In this document: positions 1 to 8,105 of the stretch, one piece after another
How the letters are laid out: each line of letters starts with the position of its first letter
How positions within the stretch are numbered: the stretch's first letter is position 1
From: an uncultured Methanobrevibacter sp.
GTDB lineage: Archaea; Methanobacteriota; Methanobacteria; Methanobacteriales; Methanobacteriaceae
Assembly: GCA_902789505.1 (NCBI GenBank)
Contig: CADAOO010000023.1
Coordinates: forward strand, 1-62,959
DNA length: 62,959 nucleotides
Direction: 5' to 3'
The notes under the pieces: model-generated
Database searches by the model: none
The model's input: only the letters and a program-made list of their open reading frames with translations
Told to the model about the DNA's origin: nothing
Translations under genes and position numbers: made by a program

Positions 1-548
1 GGTCTTGCAACAGCCTCTCTTTTTTTATATCTTTTGGTGTTTCTTGTAATCTTTTGATTGGCTATCTTTTCCAGAAGGTTTAAACCCTGAGTTGAAATTT
101 CATCAACAGTGATGTATCCCTTTTCAATGGCATCCTCAATGATTTGCCTTCCTTTTTTGGACCTGACAATTACGGTTGAATATCCTTTGGGCGAACCTAC
201 TGAACCAACGGAAATATCGGAGGTATCTGACGTATAGTCTGTACAGATATGGCAGTTTTTACGTGTAAAAGGTTCTGTTTCTGCAATAGGAATCTTGAAT
301 ACGTTACCGTCAATCAAGTTTGCAATGAATTTGCCTTTTTCAATCCTGAATTCCTTAACTTCATACAATTCTATGCCCTGCTGTTTAAGATACCTTTCCA
401 GATATGAATATGAAAAGTTTTCCATACAGAATAAACCTATTTTCACGTCAATAGGTGATCCGCCTGTTTGTTTTTCGTATTTATTGATTTTTGTTGCAGC
501 CAGTATCTGGCAGGGAGTTCCAACCATAGCCGCTTTAATATCACTCAC
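1..548 (-). CDS. F420 hydrogenase/dehydrogenase beta subunit-like protein (partial)
   Basis: The gene runs off the left edge, so its C-terminus is missing. The visible protein starts MSDIKAAMVGTPCQILAATK and contains IGLFCMENFSY and a CHICTDYTSD cysteine motif. These are features of the FrhB family, which binds FAD and an iron-sulfur cluster and moves electrons to or from coenzyme F420. The GTG start at 548 is preceded by a stop two codons upstream and by GAGGTG at 555-560. A TATA-like box at 611-620 places transcription start near 590. Typical FrhB proteins have roughly 100 more N-terminal residues before the VGTPCQ segment, so this copy lacks the usual N-terminal domain. The family call is firm; the physiological partner is unknown. 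Confidence 0.75.
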   Translation of the reverse strand, partial: MSDIKAAMVGTPCQILAATKINKYEKQTGGSPIDVKIGLFCMENFSYSYLERYLKQQGIELYEVKEFRIEKGKFIANLIDGNVFKIPIAETEPFTRKNCHICTDYTSDTSDISVGSVGSPKGYSTVIVRSKKGRQIIEDAIEKGYITVDEISTQGLNLLEKIANQKITRNTKRYKKREAVAR

Positions 549-610
549 TGTTTACACCTCGGTAAAATATGTCGGAAGGTTACTTCCTACATAATAATTT
601 GACATTTTAC

Positions 611-620
611 ATATTTAAAG
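611..620 (-). promoter_or_regulatory. TATA-like box for the FrhB-like gene
   Basis: CTTTAAATAT on the minus strand lies about 65 bases upstream of the GTG start, in an AT-rich divergent spacer. Its position predicts a leader of about 40 bases and supports the short N-terminus of the FrhB-like protein. Confidence 0.45.
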
Positions 621-793
621 CTTTTCAAAAAATGAACAAAACAGACAATAATTAACCTATCAAACAAAATAGTTTAAAAATGAATAATGAATATAAACAA
701 AAATTAAACATTATCAAAGCAAATAAAAAAAATTAAAATAATTAACCAAAATTTTAAGATACTTAACGGATATAATACTAAAATGGTGATAAC

Positions 794-1552
794 ATGTCAA
801 AAATTATAAAAATTTTCTTCAGCCCTTCACAAACAACCAAAAAGGTAGTGGAACAGATTGCCGGTAATTTTGACTCTTCTGGTGAAACCTATGACCTCCT
901 GCATTTTGATTCTGCAAAAGAATTCGAAAAAGATGACATTGCGATTGTCGGAATGCCTGTTTTTGCCGGAAGAATCCCTAAACGCGGCCGTGAAAGACTG
1001 TCAAAATTAAAAGGAAATGACACAAAGGCAATAGCTGTTGCAAACTACGGAAATGCACATGTAACAGATGCCCTTCTTGAACTGGTAACCATTCTAAAAG
1101 AAAACGGCTTTGACGTAATTGCAGCTGCAACAACAGTAAGCCACCACTCAATATTTGATGGTGTGGCAGTCGGAAGGCCTGACGGGGACGATATCAAAAA
1201 AATCAATGAATTTGCCATAAAATGTCAGGGAAAAATTGACTCCGGCGAAAGTTTAACTTCCCAAATTCCGGGAAACGAAGAATACGTTGCCTACAAACAA
1301 TTGCCGTTTGAAATAATCTGTGATGAAAGCTTCTGTTCATTCTGTTATGACTGTATTTCAATATGCCCTGAAAAAGCGATTTCCGATGATGACCCGGTGA
1401 ATACTGATTTGGATTTGTGCAGCAGATGTACCGCATGCATCAACATCTGTCCTGAAGATGCCCGTTCATTCAGTGGCGACGCCTTCGAAGCTAAAAAACC
1501 AGCATTCGAAGAGGCAAACAGCGAAAGAAAAGAGCCTGAATTTTATCTATAA
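794..1552 (+). CDS. EFR1-family ferrodoxin (flavodoxin domain plus two 4Fe-4S clusters)
   Basis: This 252-residue cytoplasmic electron carrier has an N-terminal flavodoxin-like domain (FFSPSQTTKKVVEQIA, then VGMPVFAGRIP) expected to bind FMN. Its C-terminal bacterial-type ferredoxin domain has two cysteine clusters, CSFCYDCISICPEKAI and CSRCTACINICPEDAR. Such fusions pass electrons between flavin and 4Fe-4S centres in anaerobes; the partner enzyme is not evident from the neighbours. GGTGAT at 785-790 supports the ATG at 794. The tail is acidic and probably disordered. It converges with the HEAT-repeat gene and overlaps its end by a few bases. Confidence 0.85.
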   Translation: MSKIIKIFFSPSQTTKKVVEQIAGNFDSSGETYDLLHFDSAKEFEKDDIAIVGMPVFAGRIPKRGRERLSKLKGNDTKAIAVANYGNAHVTDALLELVTILKENGFDVIAAATTVSHHSIFDGVAVGRPDGDDIKKINEFAIKCQGKIDSGESLTSQIPGNEEYVAYKQLPFEIICDESFCSFCYDCISICPEKAISDDDPVNTDLDLCSRCTACINICPEDARSFSGDAFEAKKPAFEEANSERKEPEFYL

Positions 1553-3049
1553 TTTCATTCTCTTTTTCGCAACATTCCTTACATATTCATTGTCATCATT
1601 AATGGAGACTTCCTTTAAAACCTTTTTGCTTCTAATATGCTTGACGGCAGCCTCACGAACTCTCCACTGAGGCTCATTTTTAACCACATCTGTTAAAAAT
1701 TCCTGGTCTCTTACCTTAGAAACCGCCCTTACAGAAATATTTTCAGAAATTCCCTGTTCATAAATCTTAATCAGGCATTTTTCAACCTTAATCTTATTCA
1801 AAGCTTTTAGTGAAAACTCCTCATCCTCATTTGCCAATACTATCCTAATCAGGGTTTCCAAATCGTCAATGTTATCAAGGGTGCTTTTTCTAACGCTTTC
1901 CAATTTAGCCTCTTTTAATATTTGTATGAACGATTTTTCATCTGTGATATGCTTCATTGCCTCATAAGCTATCTCTTCATGAGTTGAGTTAATGGCAATA
2001 TTTAAAAAATCATTTTCATCAACCAAATTCGGATTGTTAATGGCATGGGACCTTACAAATTGGTCGCTGTCATTTAAAGCAATGCTGATTAAGTCCTGAG
2101 GATTTTTAAGATTTTTTACAGCAATCTGACGTACAAACCTATCGTCATCATCATTAATTATCTTCAATAATGTCCCTTCATCGGAAATCTTTTTAACGGC
2201 TTCACTTCTGACAATCTTATCATCATCATTTAATGCTATTTGAGCAAGCAAATCCTCATCATCCAGTTTTGTAACCAAATCAAGGCGAACATCAGATTTG
2301 TCTGATTTTAAAACAATTTCCTTTAATAAATCAACATCATCTATTTTTTCAAAAATCAGTGACCTGATTTTAGCGTTATCCTCACTTTGAGCTATTTCGG
2401 CCAATTTCCTTTCATCATTAATTTTATTGATTGCTGCAATTTTTACTCCTTCATCCTTCTCGTCAATTGCCACCTTTTGAAGAATATCCTCATCTGTGAA
2501 ACTTTCCTTTTCAACAACAGCCTTTTTAATGGAATTGTCATTTGATTTGAAAACTAAATCCTGCAAAATCTCTTGAGATTCAATCTTTTCAGCAGCTTCA
2601 TTCCTGTATCTCCTGTCATCGGCTTCGATTGCAATCCATTTAAGGGTTTCCTCATCTGTGATTTTTTCAAAAATCTCGTCCACATGAGAATTTTTCTTGG
2701 TGTTTACAACAATTTCAGCTATTGATTTGTTGTTTTCACCCAGTCTTTCATATGCAAAGCTTCTGACATCAAAGAACTGTGAATTTTCAGCTGCATCCCA
2801 AAGCAGATTTTCATCTTTGATTTTATTGGCAGCTATCAATCTAATGGCCCTGTCTTTAACTGTTTTGGCCATGTCCAAAGCAACATACTGATTTGTTATC
2901 TTATCAGCAGCTATCGCCCTTTTATTCCTGTCCTTATCTGTGGTAGCTATTTTTTTTAATAATAACTGGTCTTTTTCAATTTCAACATCATCTTGAACAG
3001 GTTCATGTTCTTTTTTATCATCTTTCTTAAATCTATCAAAAAGTCCCAT
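1547..3049 (-). CDS. HEAT-repeat-like protein
   Basis: This 500-residue protein is built almost wholly of about 23-residue helical repeats of the type (D/N)DxxVRxxAxxKIxDExxLxxIA. A charged head (MGLFDRFKKDDKKE) precedes them. The pattern resembles HEAT or armadillo-like repeat scaffolds that bind other proteins. No catalytic motif is visible. The ATG directly follows the stop of the RNase H-like gene (TAG then ATG with no gap), so the two are probably translated from one mRNA. A role as scaffold or partner of that putative nuclease is inference only. Confidence 0.7.
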   Translation of the reverse strand: MGLFDRFKKDDKKEHEPVQDDVEIEKDQLLLKKIATTDKDRNKRAIAADKITNQYVALDMAKTVKDRAIRLIAANKIKDENLLWDAAENSQFFDVRSFAYERLGENNKSIAEIVVNTKKNSHVDEIFEKITDEETLKWIAIEADDRRYRNEAAEKIESQEILQDLVFKSNDNSIKKAVVEKESFTDEDILQKVAIDEKDEGVKIAAINKINDERKLAEIAQSEDNAKIRSLIFEKIDDVDLLKEIVLKSDKSDVRLDLVTKLDDEDLLAQIALNDDDKIVRSEAVKKISDEGTLLKIINDDDDRFVRQIAVKNLKNPQDLISIALNDSDQFVRSHAINNPNLVDENDFLNIAINSTHEEIAYEAMKHITDEKSFIQILKEAKLESVRKSTLDNIDDLETLIRIVLANEDEEFSLKALNKIKVEKCLIKIYEQGISENISVRAVSKVRDQEFLTDVVKNEPQWRVREAAVKHIRSKKVLKEVSINDDNEYVRNVAKKRMKL

Positions 3050-4093
3050 CTAATTTACATCCCTATACATTTTCTCCAAAAAGACTGCAAGTGAAACAAT
3101 ATCCTGCCGGTTATGTTCAATTATAGGCACAATAGGGCCGATATTGTTTTGCGATAAATAAGTATCATAATATCCCGGAATATACTGCCCCGGAACATCG
3201 TCCTGTCTTTCAATACCGAAGAATTCCTTTTCAATCGTTTGAAGTCTGCAGTTTGGCAAGTCATCCTTCCACAGGTTTTTTGCAAAATACATTAAATCCA
3301 AATGAGGCAAGTCCAGGTCTGCACTAATTCTATTATATGTGCATCTATTCTTTATAAAAGGTACATCAAAACTTTTTCCGTTGAATGTCACATGAACCGA
3401 ATCCTCATCCAAATGAGACAGATATGCATCCAGTATCGCCCCTTCTTCAGTATAATCTCTTAAAAAGTATTGTGAGGTTATTATTTCATCACCTTTTATC
3501 TCAGCAACACCAATCAATATTATCGGAACATTTGAAAGGCCTTTAGTTTCGATATCCATAAACTTAAAATTTTCACGGTCCGTAAGGCTGATGCACTTTA
3601 ACAGATTGTCCCTGCATTTTTTTGAGTATCTGTTCCGGTCAAGCAGATCCATCATTTCACCAAACGACAAATCATCAAGCCCATCCAAGAATTTTGATGC
3701 CACATCCCCATATCTATCATGATTTTTAAGAGATTCAATTGTTAAATAACCATTGTTTTTAAGGCTTTCTTCCTTTTTAATGCCTATCTTTGGAAGTAAC
3801 TTCAAATTGTGATTAATCTGGTCTTTAAAATTATTGTCCTCAATTTTAAAATTAATCTTTTCTTTGTTGGTAATCTTTAATGTTTCGCCTAACTCTGTTG
3901 AAATCACCCTTGAGTTTTCAATGCCACTTAAGTCTTTTCCTTCAAAATCCATCAGCAACCTTCTTTTCAAATCATCAAAATATAATGGGGATTTCTCTCT
4001 AGCCCTCTGTTTTGCTTCCTTTGAAGGATTTATAGAAGAAATTGAATTGGCTAACATTTTTTGATAATAATTTTCTTGTTTTTCATTATACAT
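3050..4093 (-). CDS. RNase H-like (YprB-type) exonuclease-domain protein
   Basis: This 347-residue protein has a C-terminal DEDD-type ribonuclease H fold. Visible acidic residues are D180 and E182 (MDIETKG), D243 (NGKSFDVPF) and H327/D331 (EHNRQDIVSL), matching the exonuclease I, II and III motifs of the YprB/RNase_H_2 family. Residues 95-140 (LPKIGIKKEESLKNNGYLTI) look like a helix-hairpin-helix segment. The N-terminal 90 residues are not recognised. The substrate, DNA or RNA, cannot be told from sequence. It is the first gene of a pair with the HEAT-repeat gene. Confidence 0.75.
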   Translation of the reverse strand: MYNEKQENYYQKMLANSISSINPSKEAKQRAREKSPLYFDDLKRRLLMDFEGKDLSGIENSRVISTELGETLKITNKEKINFKIEDNNFKDQINHNLKLLPKIGIKKEESLKNNGYLTIESLKNHDRYGDVASKFLDGLDDLSFGEMMDLLDRNRYSKKCRDNLLKCISLTDRENFKFMDIETKGLSNVPIILIGVAEIKGDEIITSQYFLRDYTEEGAILDAYLSHLDEDSVHVTFNGKSFDVPFIKNRCTYNRISADLDLPHLDLMYFAKNLWKDDLPNCRLQTIEKEFFGIERQDDVPGQYIPGYYDTYLSQNNIGPIVPIIEHNRQDIVSLAVFLEKMYRDVN

Positions 4094-4175
4094 AACTTAA
4101 TTATAATTTTTGTAAATCAAATAATATATAACTTTTTAATAAAGTATACTTGAATTTTATTAAATTATAAATAAC

Positions 4176-4183
4176 TTTATATA
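4176..4183 (+). promoter_or_regulatory. TATA box of the candidate RNA gene
   Basis: TTTATATA lies 25-30 bases upstream of the first base-paired segment of the candidate RNA (4206-4338). That is the expected archaeal TATA-to-start distance. Confidence 0.5.
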
Positions 4184-4205
4184 CTTAAAAATATATAATA
4201 AATAA

Positions 4206-4338
4206 TTGGCTACAATGTAGCCTGAGAGATAGATTAAACAGCCAAATTTTAAAATTCATTTCTCTAAAAGCTTGTAAAAACAAGTTGTTAGGTAAGTAAT
4301 TATTACAATTATTTACCTAACCATCCCAAAACTTTTTT
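4206..4338 (+). ncRNA. candidate structured small RNA
   Basis: The 340-base spacer between the divergent genes at 4093 and 4434 holds a compact, much less AT-rich block that folds into several hairpins. GGCTAC/GTAGCC pairs at 4208-4213 with 4217-4222. CTTGT/ACAAG pairs at 4271-4275 with 4280-4284 around an AAAA loop. GTTAGGTAA/TTACCTAAC is a 9-bp stem at 4287-4295 with 4313-4321. TTGGCT (4206-4211) could instead pair with AGCCAA (4240-4245), giving a possible switch. A T7 tract at 4331-4337 resembles an archaeal terminator. I do not recognise a known family. It could be an independent RNA or the leader of the membrane protein gene at 4434. Confidence 0.5.
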
Positions 4339-4433
4339 TAAAAACGAAAAATTACAAGTCTTTAATAATTTAGAAAAGTATTTAATATTTTTTAATCAAA
4401 ATAATATTGATAGTTATTTAAAGGTTTAAAAAT

Positions 4434-4817
4434 ATGAAAATTAAATTAGCCGTCATATTTGGAATACTCGTATGGTTTTTAACATATTTCTTCTCAGAAA
4501 TTCTTAATCCAATATTCATCAAATATATCCCATACAATCAGATAGCCATACCTTTAGTTATAATTATTGTTACCGGATTTTTTGGAATACTGTACATTAG
4601 AAATATTGACACAAATGAAGTAGTCGAAGGAATACTCCTCGGAATGATATTTATTATAATAGACATCATATTGGATTACCTATTTTTTATTATTCTAGGT
4701 TTCCCGAGCGTGATTTTTGAAAATTACCTGTATCACCTCATTTCAATGATTACTTTAACTTTATTAATAACAACATTTTTGGGATACCTTGCCCAAATGA
4801 AAATTGATTTAAAATAA
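4434..4817 (+). CDS. small integral membrane protein, function unknown
   Basis: The 127-residue protein has four hydrophobic segments (about residues 4-24, 38-55, 67-88 and 100-118) and a short basic C-terminal tail. No family is recognised. The ATG at 4434 is the first methionine after AT-rich leader sequence. Its stop lies 12 bases before phosphopantothenate synthetase, with an AAGGAGA site between, so it may be the first gene of that operon. Nothing in it suggests a role in CoA synthesis. Confidence 0.6.
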   Translation: MKIKLAVIFGILVWFLTYFFSEILNPIFIKYIPYNQIAIPLVIIIVTGFFGILYIRNIDTNEVVEGILLGMIFIIIDIILDYLFFIILGFPSVIFENYLYHLISMITLTLLITTFLGYLAQMKIDLK

Positions 4818-4829
4818 GGAGACATTAAA

Positions 4830-5567
4830 ATGATACCTAAATCACATCCACGTTATGAATCATTGCTTTTAAGAGATAAAATCGTTAAGGCTGCCGAAAA
4901 AGGTTATTTGGCAGATTCCGGAATGATAGCTCATGGCAGGGGTGAAGCATTCGATTATTTAATTGGAGAAAAAACCACATACCCCGCCAAAAGAGCAATG
5001 TACGTTGCTGTTGCAGCATTACTTTTATCCAATAATCCTGTTATTTCAGTCAATGGAAATGCTACTGCACTTGCAATCGATGAAATAATAGACCTTGCAA
5101 AAACCATAAATGCAAAAATAGAAATTAATCTGTTTTATAGAACTGATGAAAGAGTGAGACTAATAACAAAATTATTCAAAGATCATGGCTATAATGACAT
5201 ACTCGGTTCTTTGGATGATGATATTGAATACTTAAATGAAATTAAAAACAATAGATCTTCAGCAAGTAAAACCGGAATTTACACTGCTGACACCATCCTA
5301 ATTCCACTTGAAGATGGTGACAGAGCGGAAATCCTAAAAAAATCAGGCAAAAACATAATTACAATTGACTTAAATCCTCTTTCCAGAACCTCAAAAATGT
5401 CCGACGTATCAATCATGGACAATATTGTAAGAGCCATACCATTTATGACCAAAATTGCCGAAGATTTAAAAGCACAGGATAAAAAATTCCTAATGGATAT
5501 CGTCAATGAGTTTGACAATGAAGAAAATTTAAAAGAATCATTACAACAAATCAAATTAGAAGAGTGA
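4830..5567 (+). CDS. 4-phosphopantoate--beta-alanine ligase (phosphopantothenate synthetase)
   Basis: This 245-residue archaeal enzyme joins 4-phosphopantoate and beta-alanine using ATP, a step of the archaeal CoA pathway that replaces bacterial pantothenate synthetase and kinase. Family hallmarks are the start IPKSHPRYESLLLRDKIV, the segment GMIAHGRGEAFDYLIGE, VNGNATALA and the C-terminal IDLNPLSRTSKMSDVSIMDN. Length is normal. It overlaps or abuts the P-loop kinase gene downstream. GTP-dependent dephospho-CoA kinase, a later step of the same pathway, is at 56.4 kb. Confidence 0.93.
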   Translation: MIPKSHPRYESLLLRDKIVKAAEKGYLADSGMIAHGRGEAFDYLIGEKTTYPAKRAMYVAVAALLLSNNPVISVNGNATALAIDEIIDLAKTINAKIEINLFYRTDERVRLITKLFKDHGYNDILGSLDDDIEYLNEIKNNRSSASKTGIYTADTILIPLEDGDRAEILKKSGKNIITIDLNPLSRTSKMSDVSIMDNIVRAIPFMTKIAEDLKAQDKKFLMDIVNEFDNEENLKESLQQIKLEE

Positions 5568-5572
5568 ACATA

Positions 5573-6109
5573 ATGAGAGTAATTGGAGTTTCAGGAATGC
5601 CAGGATCTGGAAAAAGTATAATTTCAGACAAATGTGTTGAAAAAGGAGCTATCATCGTAAGTATGGGAGATATTATACGGGAAGAAGCTAAAAAAAGAGG
5701 AGAGACAACCGGTGAAACAGCAGTGAATTTAAGAAAAGAACATGGAGAATACATCGTTTCCGAATTGACCATCCAAAAAATTAAAAAACTCTTGAATGAA
5801 GGCAATGAAAAAATTGTTGTTGAAGGAATAAGAAGCCATCATGAAGTTGAACTGTTTAAGGAAAACTTCGAAAGCTTTATGATAGTTTCAGTATTCGCAA
5901 GTCCCATTACCCGTTTTGAAAGGCTGAAAATAAGGATGAGGGAAGATGATTCCCAGGACTATGACGGATTTCTTGAAAGGGACTACAGGGAATTGGGCTT
6001 TGGTCTCGGCAACGTAATATCCCTTTCGGATAAAATGATTATTAATGAAAGTGATTTGGAAAGCTATAGCAAAAAAATAGAAGAATTACTGAATGAAATT
6101 GATTTCTGA
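5573..6109 (+). CDS. UPF0200-family P-loop kinase-like protein
   Basis: The protein has a Walker A loop GMPGSGKS at residues 8-15, GEYIVSEL, and VVEGIRSHHEVELF, as in the archaeal UPF0200/MJ1399 family related to dephospho-CoA and nucleotide kinases. The ATG at 5573 is preferred over the in-frame GTG at 5564, which overlaps the upstream stop, because homologs begin MxVIGVxGMPGSGK. It is probably co-transcribed with phosphopantothenate synthetase. The substrate is not established; since a GTP-dependent dephospho-CoA kinase is present elsewhere in the window, that role is doubtful. Confidence 0.82.
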   Translation: MRVIGVSGMPGSGKSIISDKCVEKGAIIVSMGDIIREEAKKRGETTGETAVNLRKEHGEYIVSELTIQKIKKLLNEGNEKIVVEGIRSHHEVELFKENFESFMIVSVFASPITRFERLKIRMREDDSQDYDGFLERDYRELGFGLGNVISLSDKMIINESDLESYSKKIEELLNEIDF

Positions 6110-6790
6110 CTATTTTTCCTCAAGAATTGCATCTTCAATAATGTAAACACCACTGTCAAGATGCCATTCTTTTCTATCTTTTAAAATTTTAAGTCTTTTT
6201 TTGAATATTGGACCGTCAATAGCCAATGTTTCAGCTTCACCACCCTCAAAGGCAATGTTAACCTGATATTTTTCATTGATTTTTACCAGTTCATCAATGA
6301 CATCATCATCAATGACCCTTCCCAACCATGATTCATCCAAGCCCCAAGCTGCAACGCCTGAAATAATTATTTCAAAACCCAATGAAACAATTTCCCTCAT
6401 ATACTCGAGTTCATCTACATGCCAATATGGGGAAACGATCTTTAATCCAACTTCCGAACCCAATTTTTCAATTCTTGATTTTTGATAAACGGAATAAAGC
6501 GCGCCGGTGTATATGGCTTCAACACCCAAACTTTTAAGATTTTCAAACTCCCTTTTCAAATCTTGAAGTTCTTCCTCCTTAACGCCCTGAGTCACCGCAG
6601 AAATTATCGGAATATCAAGTGCCTCTGCAAGCAAATCGGTAATGTGGATATTTGGAACATGAAACATATATGATTCGTCATTAACGGATTTCATAGAAAG
6701 AAGATATTTGACATCTTCCTTCTCTTTCAAGGCATAATACAAAGCCATTGTACTATCCTTTCCGCCTGAAAATAAAATAGCAACATTCAT
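6110..6790 (-). CDS. diphthine--ammonia ligase family (Dph6-like) PP-loop ATPase
   Basis: This 226-residue protein has a PP-loop SGGKDST at residues 8-14 and the family signature EGGEAETLAIDGPIF near the C-terminus, with GVAAWGLDESWLGR in the middle. The family adenylates diphthine on elongation factor 2 and amidates it to diphthamide, the last step of that modification. The archaeal subfamily (TIGR00289) is of normal length. It ends directly against the convergent UPF0200 gene and begins five bases after the stop of the membrane-protein gene upstream of it. Confidence 0.85.
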   Translation of the reverse strand: MNVAILFSGGKDSTMALYYALKEKEDVKYLLSMKSVNDESYMFHVPNIHITDLLAEALDIPIISAVTQGVKEEELQDLKREFENLKSLGVEAIYTGALYSVYQKSRIEKLGSEVGLKIVSPYWHVDELEYMREIVSLGFEIIISGVAAWGLDESWLGRVIDDDVIDELVKINEKYQVNIAFEGGEAETLAIDGPIFKKRLKILKDRKEWHLDSGVYIIEDAILEEK

Positions 6791-6795
6791 AGAAT

Positions 6796-7602
6796 CTACC
6801 GTTTACGTTTAGTTTCCATGAATTTCTTAAATCTTCTATAATAAACAACAACGGAGTCTACATAAATTCCCATCAGTCCAACGATAACTCCAATAATTCC
6901 CGTAATCAATACAAAATATGTATTGGACATGCCTGAATTGGAAGTGGCATTTAAATCATTTTGTATTGGTCCTTCCAGTTTACTTGCAACTATACCCCTT
7001 TGAAGTAAATTATTTTGGAATTCATCGAAGTTATAGGAGTCTATCACCAATTTAGAATGAACTTTAGCATATGACAATGAAGAACCGTAAACCAGTTTAT
7101 ACCAATCTGAAAATGATTTCAAAGCCTTGGTAGCGGAATAATTATCCTTAAGTTCAATAGTTATTGAACCTGATGAGTTTACAGTATAGTTTCCATAATG
7201 GGAATCAATATTTCCAACAGTTCTTTCAAAATACGACTTTTCCTGATCCGAAAATTTCCACAAAGGAATCGTTATGCTCTCTTCATCATATGACTTAAAA
7301 CCCTCAGTGTTGGACAAATTCTGATACAGCTCATTTAAATCAATTGATGAAGATAAATCTAAATATAAAGTCTCATCCGTATTGGGCATGTTCCTTTCGA
7401 CTACCTTCATAACAGAAGGCATTTCCTTATAAATCGGCTCCAGGAAAAATGCTCCTCCCAAAGACCCTATTAAAAAAGCCACAAGAAGCACCAAAAGAAC
7501 TTCCTTTTTTGGCATATATGTTCTAAGCATGCCTATGGAAAAGACAAATATCATCATAATAATAAATAAAGCGATATAAATAATTGTAGTAATAATATCC
7601 AT
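6796..7602 (-). CDS. membrane protein with large extracytoplasmic loop, function unknown
   Basis: This 268-residue protein has two N-terminal membrane segments (about residues 3-25 and 34-55), a polar, Ser/Asn-rich domain of about 170 residues, and one C-terminal membrane segment (about 228-250) followed by a basic tail (RRFKKFMETKRKR). This suggests a domain exposed outside the membrane. No family is recognised. It sits between the Dph6-like gene and the pilin/peptidase pair, so a link with the cell surface is possible but unproven. Confidence 0.65.
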   Translation of the reverse strand: MDIITTIIYIALFIIMMIFVFSIGMLRTYMPKKEVLLVLLVAFLIGSLGGAFFLEPIYKEMPSVMKVVERNMPNTDETLYLDLSSSIDLNELYQNLSNTEGFKSYDEESITIPLWKFSDQEKSYFERTVGNIDSHYGNYTVNSSGSITIELKDNYSATKALKSFSDWYKLVYGSSLSYAKVHSKLVIDSYNFDEFQNNLLQRGIVASKLEGPIQNDLNATSNSGMSNTYFVLITGIIGVIVGLMGIYVDSVVVYYRRFKKFMETKRKR

Positions 7603-7682
7603 AAATTCACAGCCATCTAACTAATCAATAAATAATATTTTAAATAACAATATTAAAATAACTTTTGTTGATTAACTGGAAC

Positions 7683-8105
7683 TTAATAGATTAACATGTT
7701 TTCACTGCCTACCGGCCATTCTACAACAACACTATTCATACCCTTATCCAAATATATTGATGATGATTTCAAATTTGACTTGCACGGAACCTTAATCAGT
7801 TTATTATTATTGTCTTTAAGCTTCAAATTACATGACAGATAACTGCCGGCAACATCAACCTTGAAAGGTTTCACTGCATTAATACTGACAGTCTGCCTTG
7901 CTCCCTGACCTTCACCGTAAACGCCATTTATTGACAATGCAATTTTAGACAAATCATCCTTTACATCCAATGACTCGGAAACATCGAAAGTGGTTGCCAT
8001 AGTATGATTTATCAAAGGCATTGTAAAAACAATCAAAATAATCAGGGATATTGAAAATATCAGCAAATACTCAAATGAAACCTGACCCCTCTTGCCTTTA
8101 ATCAT
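7683..8105 (-). CDS. class III signal peptide protein (archaeal type IV pilin-like)
   Basis: The N-terminus MIKGKRGQVSFEYLLIF is a class III signal peptide. A basic stretch is followed by G|QxSxEYL and a hydrophobic helix, with predicted cleavage after Gly7 by an EppA/A24-type peptidase. The mature part of about 130 residues is rich in Ser, Val and Lys and contains two Cys (YLSCNLK, VPCKSN) that could form a disulfide. Such proteins assemble into thin pili or pseudopilus-like fibres on methanogens. Its start abuts the stop of the peptidase gene, which likely processes it. Confidence 0.85.
   Translation of the reverse strand: MIKGKRGQVSFEYLLIFSISLIILIVFTMPLINHTMATTFDVSESLDVKDDLSKIALSINGVYGEGQGARQTVSINAVKPFKVDVAGSYLSCNLKLKDNNNKLIKVPCKSNLKSSSIYLDKGMNSVVVEWPVGSENMLIY

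Noticed and set aside
295-594. Open frame of 99 codons on the plus strand
   Set aside because: It lies opposite the FrhB-like gene, whose protein matches a known family, and has no binding site.
4206-4338. Structured spacer considered as a tRNA, SRP RNA or RNase P RNA
   Set aside because: No cloverleaf, CCA arm or known conserved core is visible, and it is too short for SRP or RNase P RNA.
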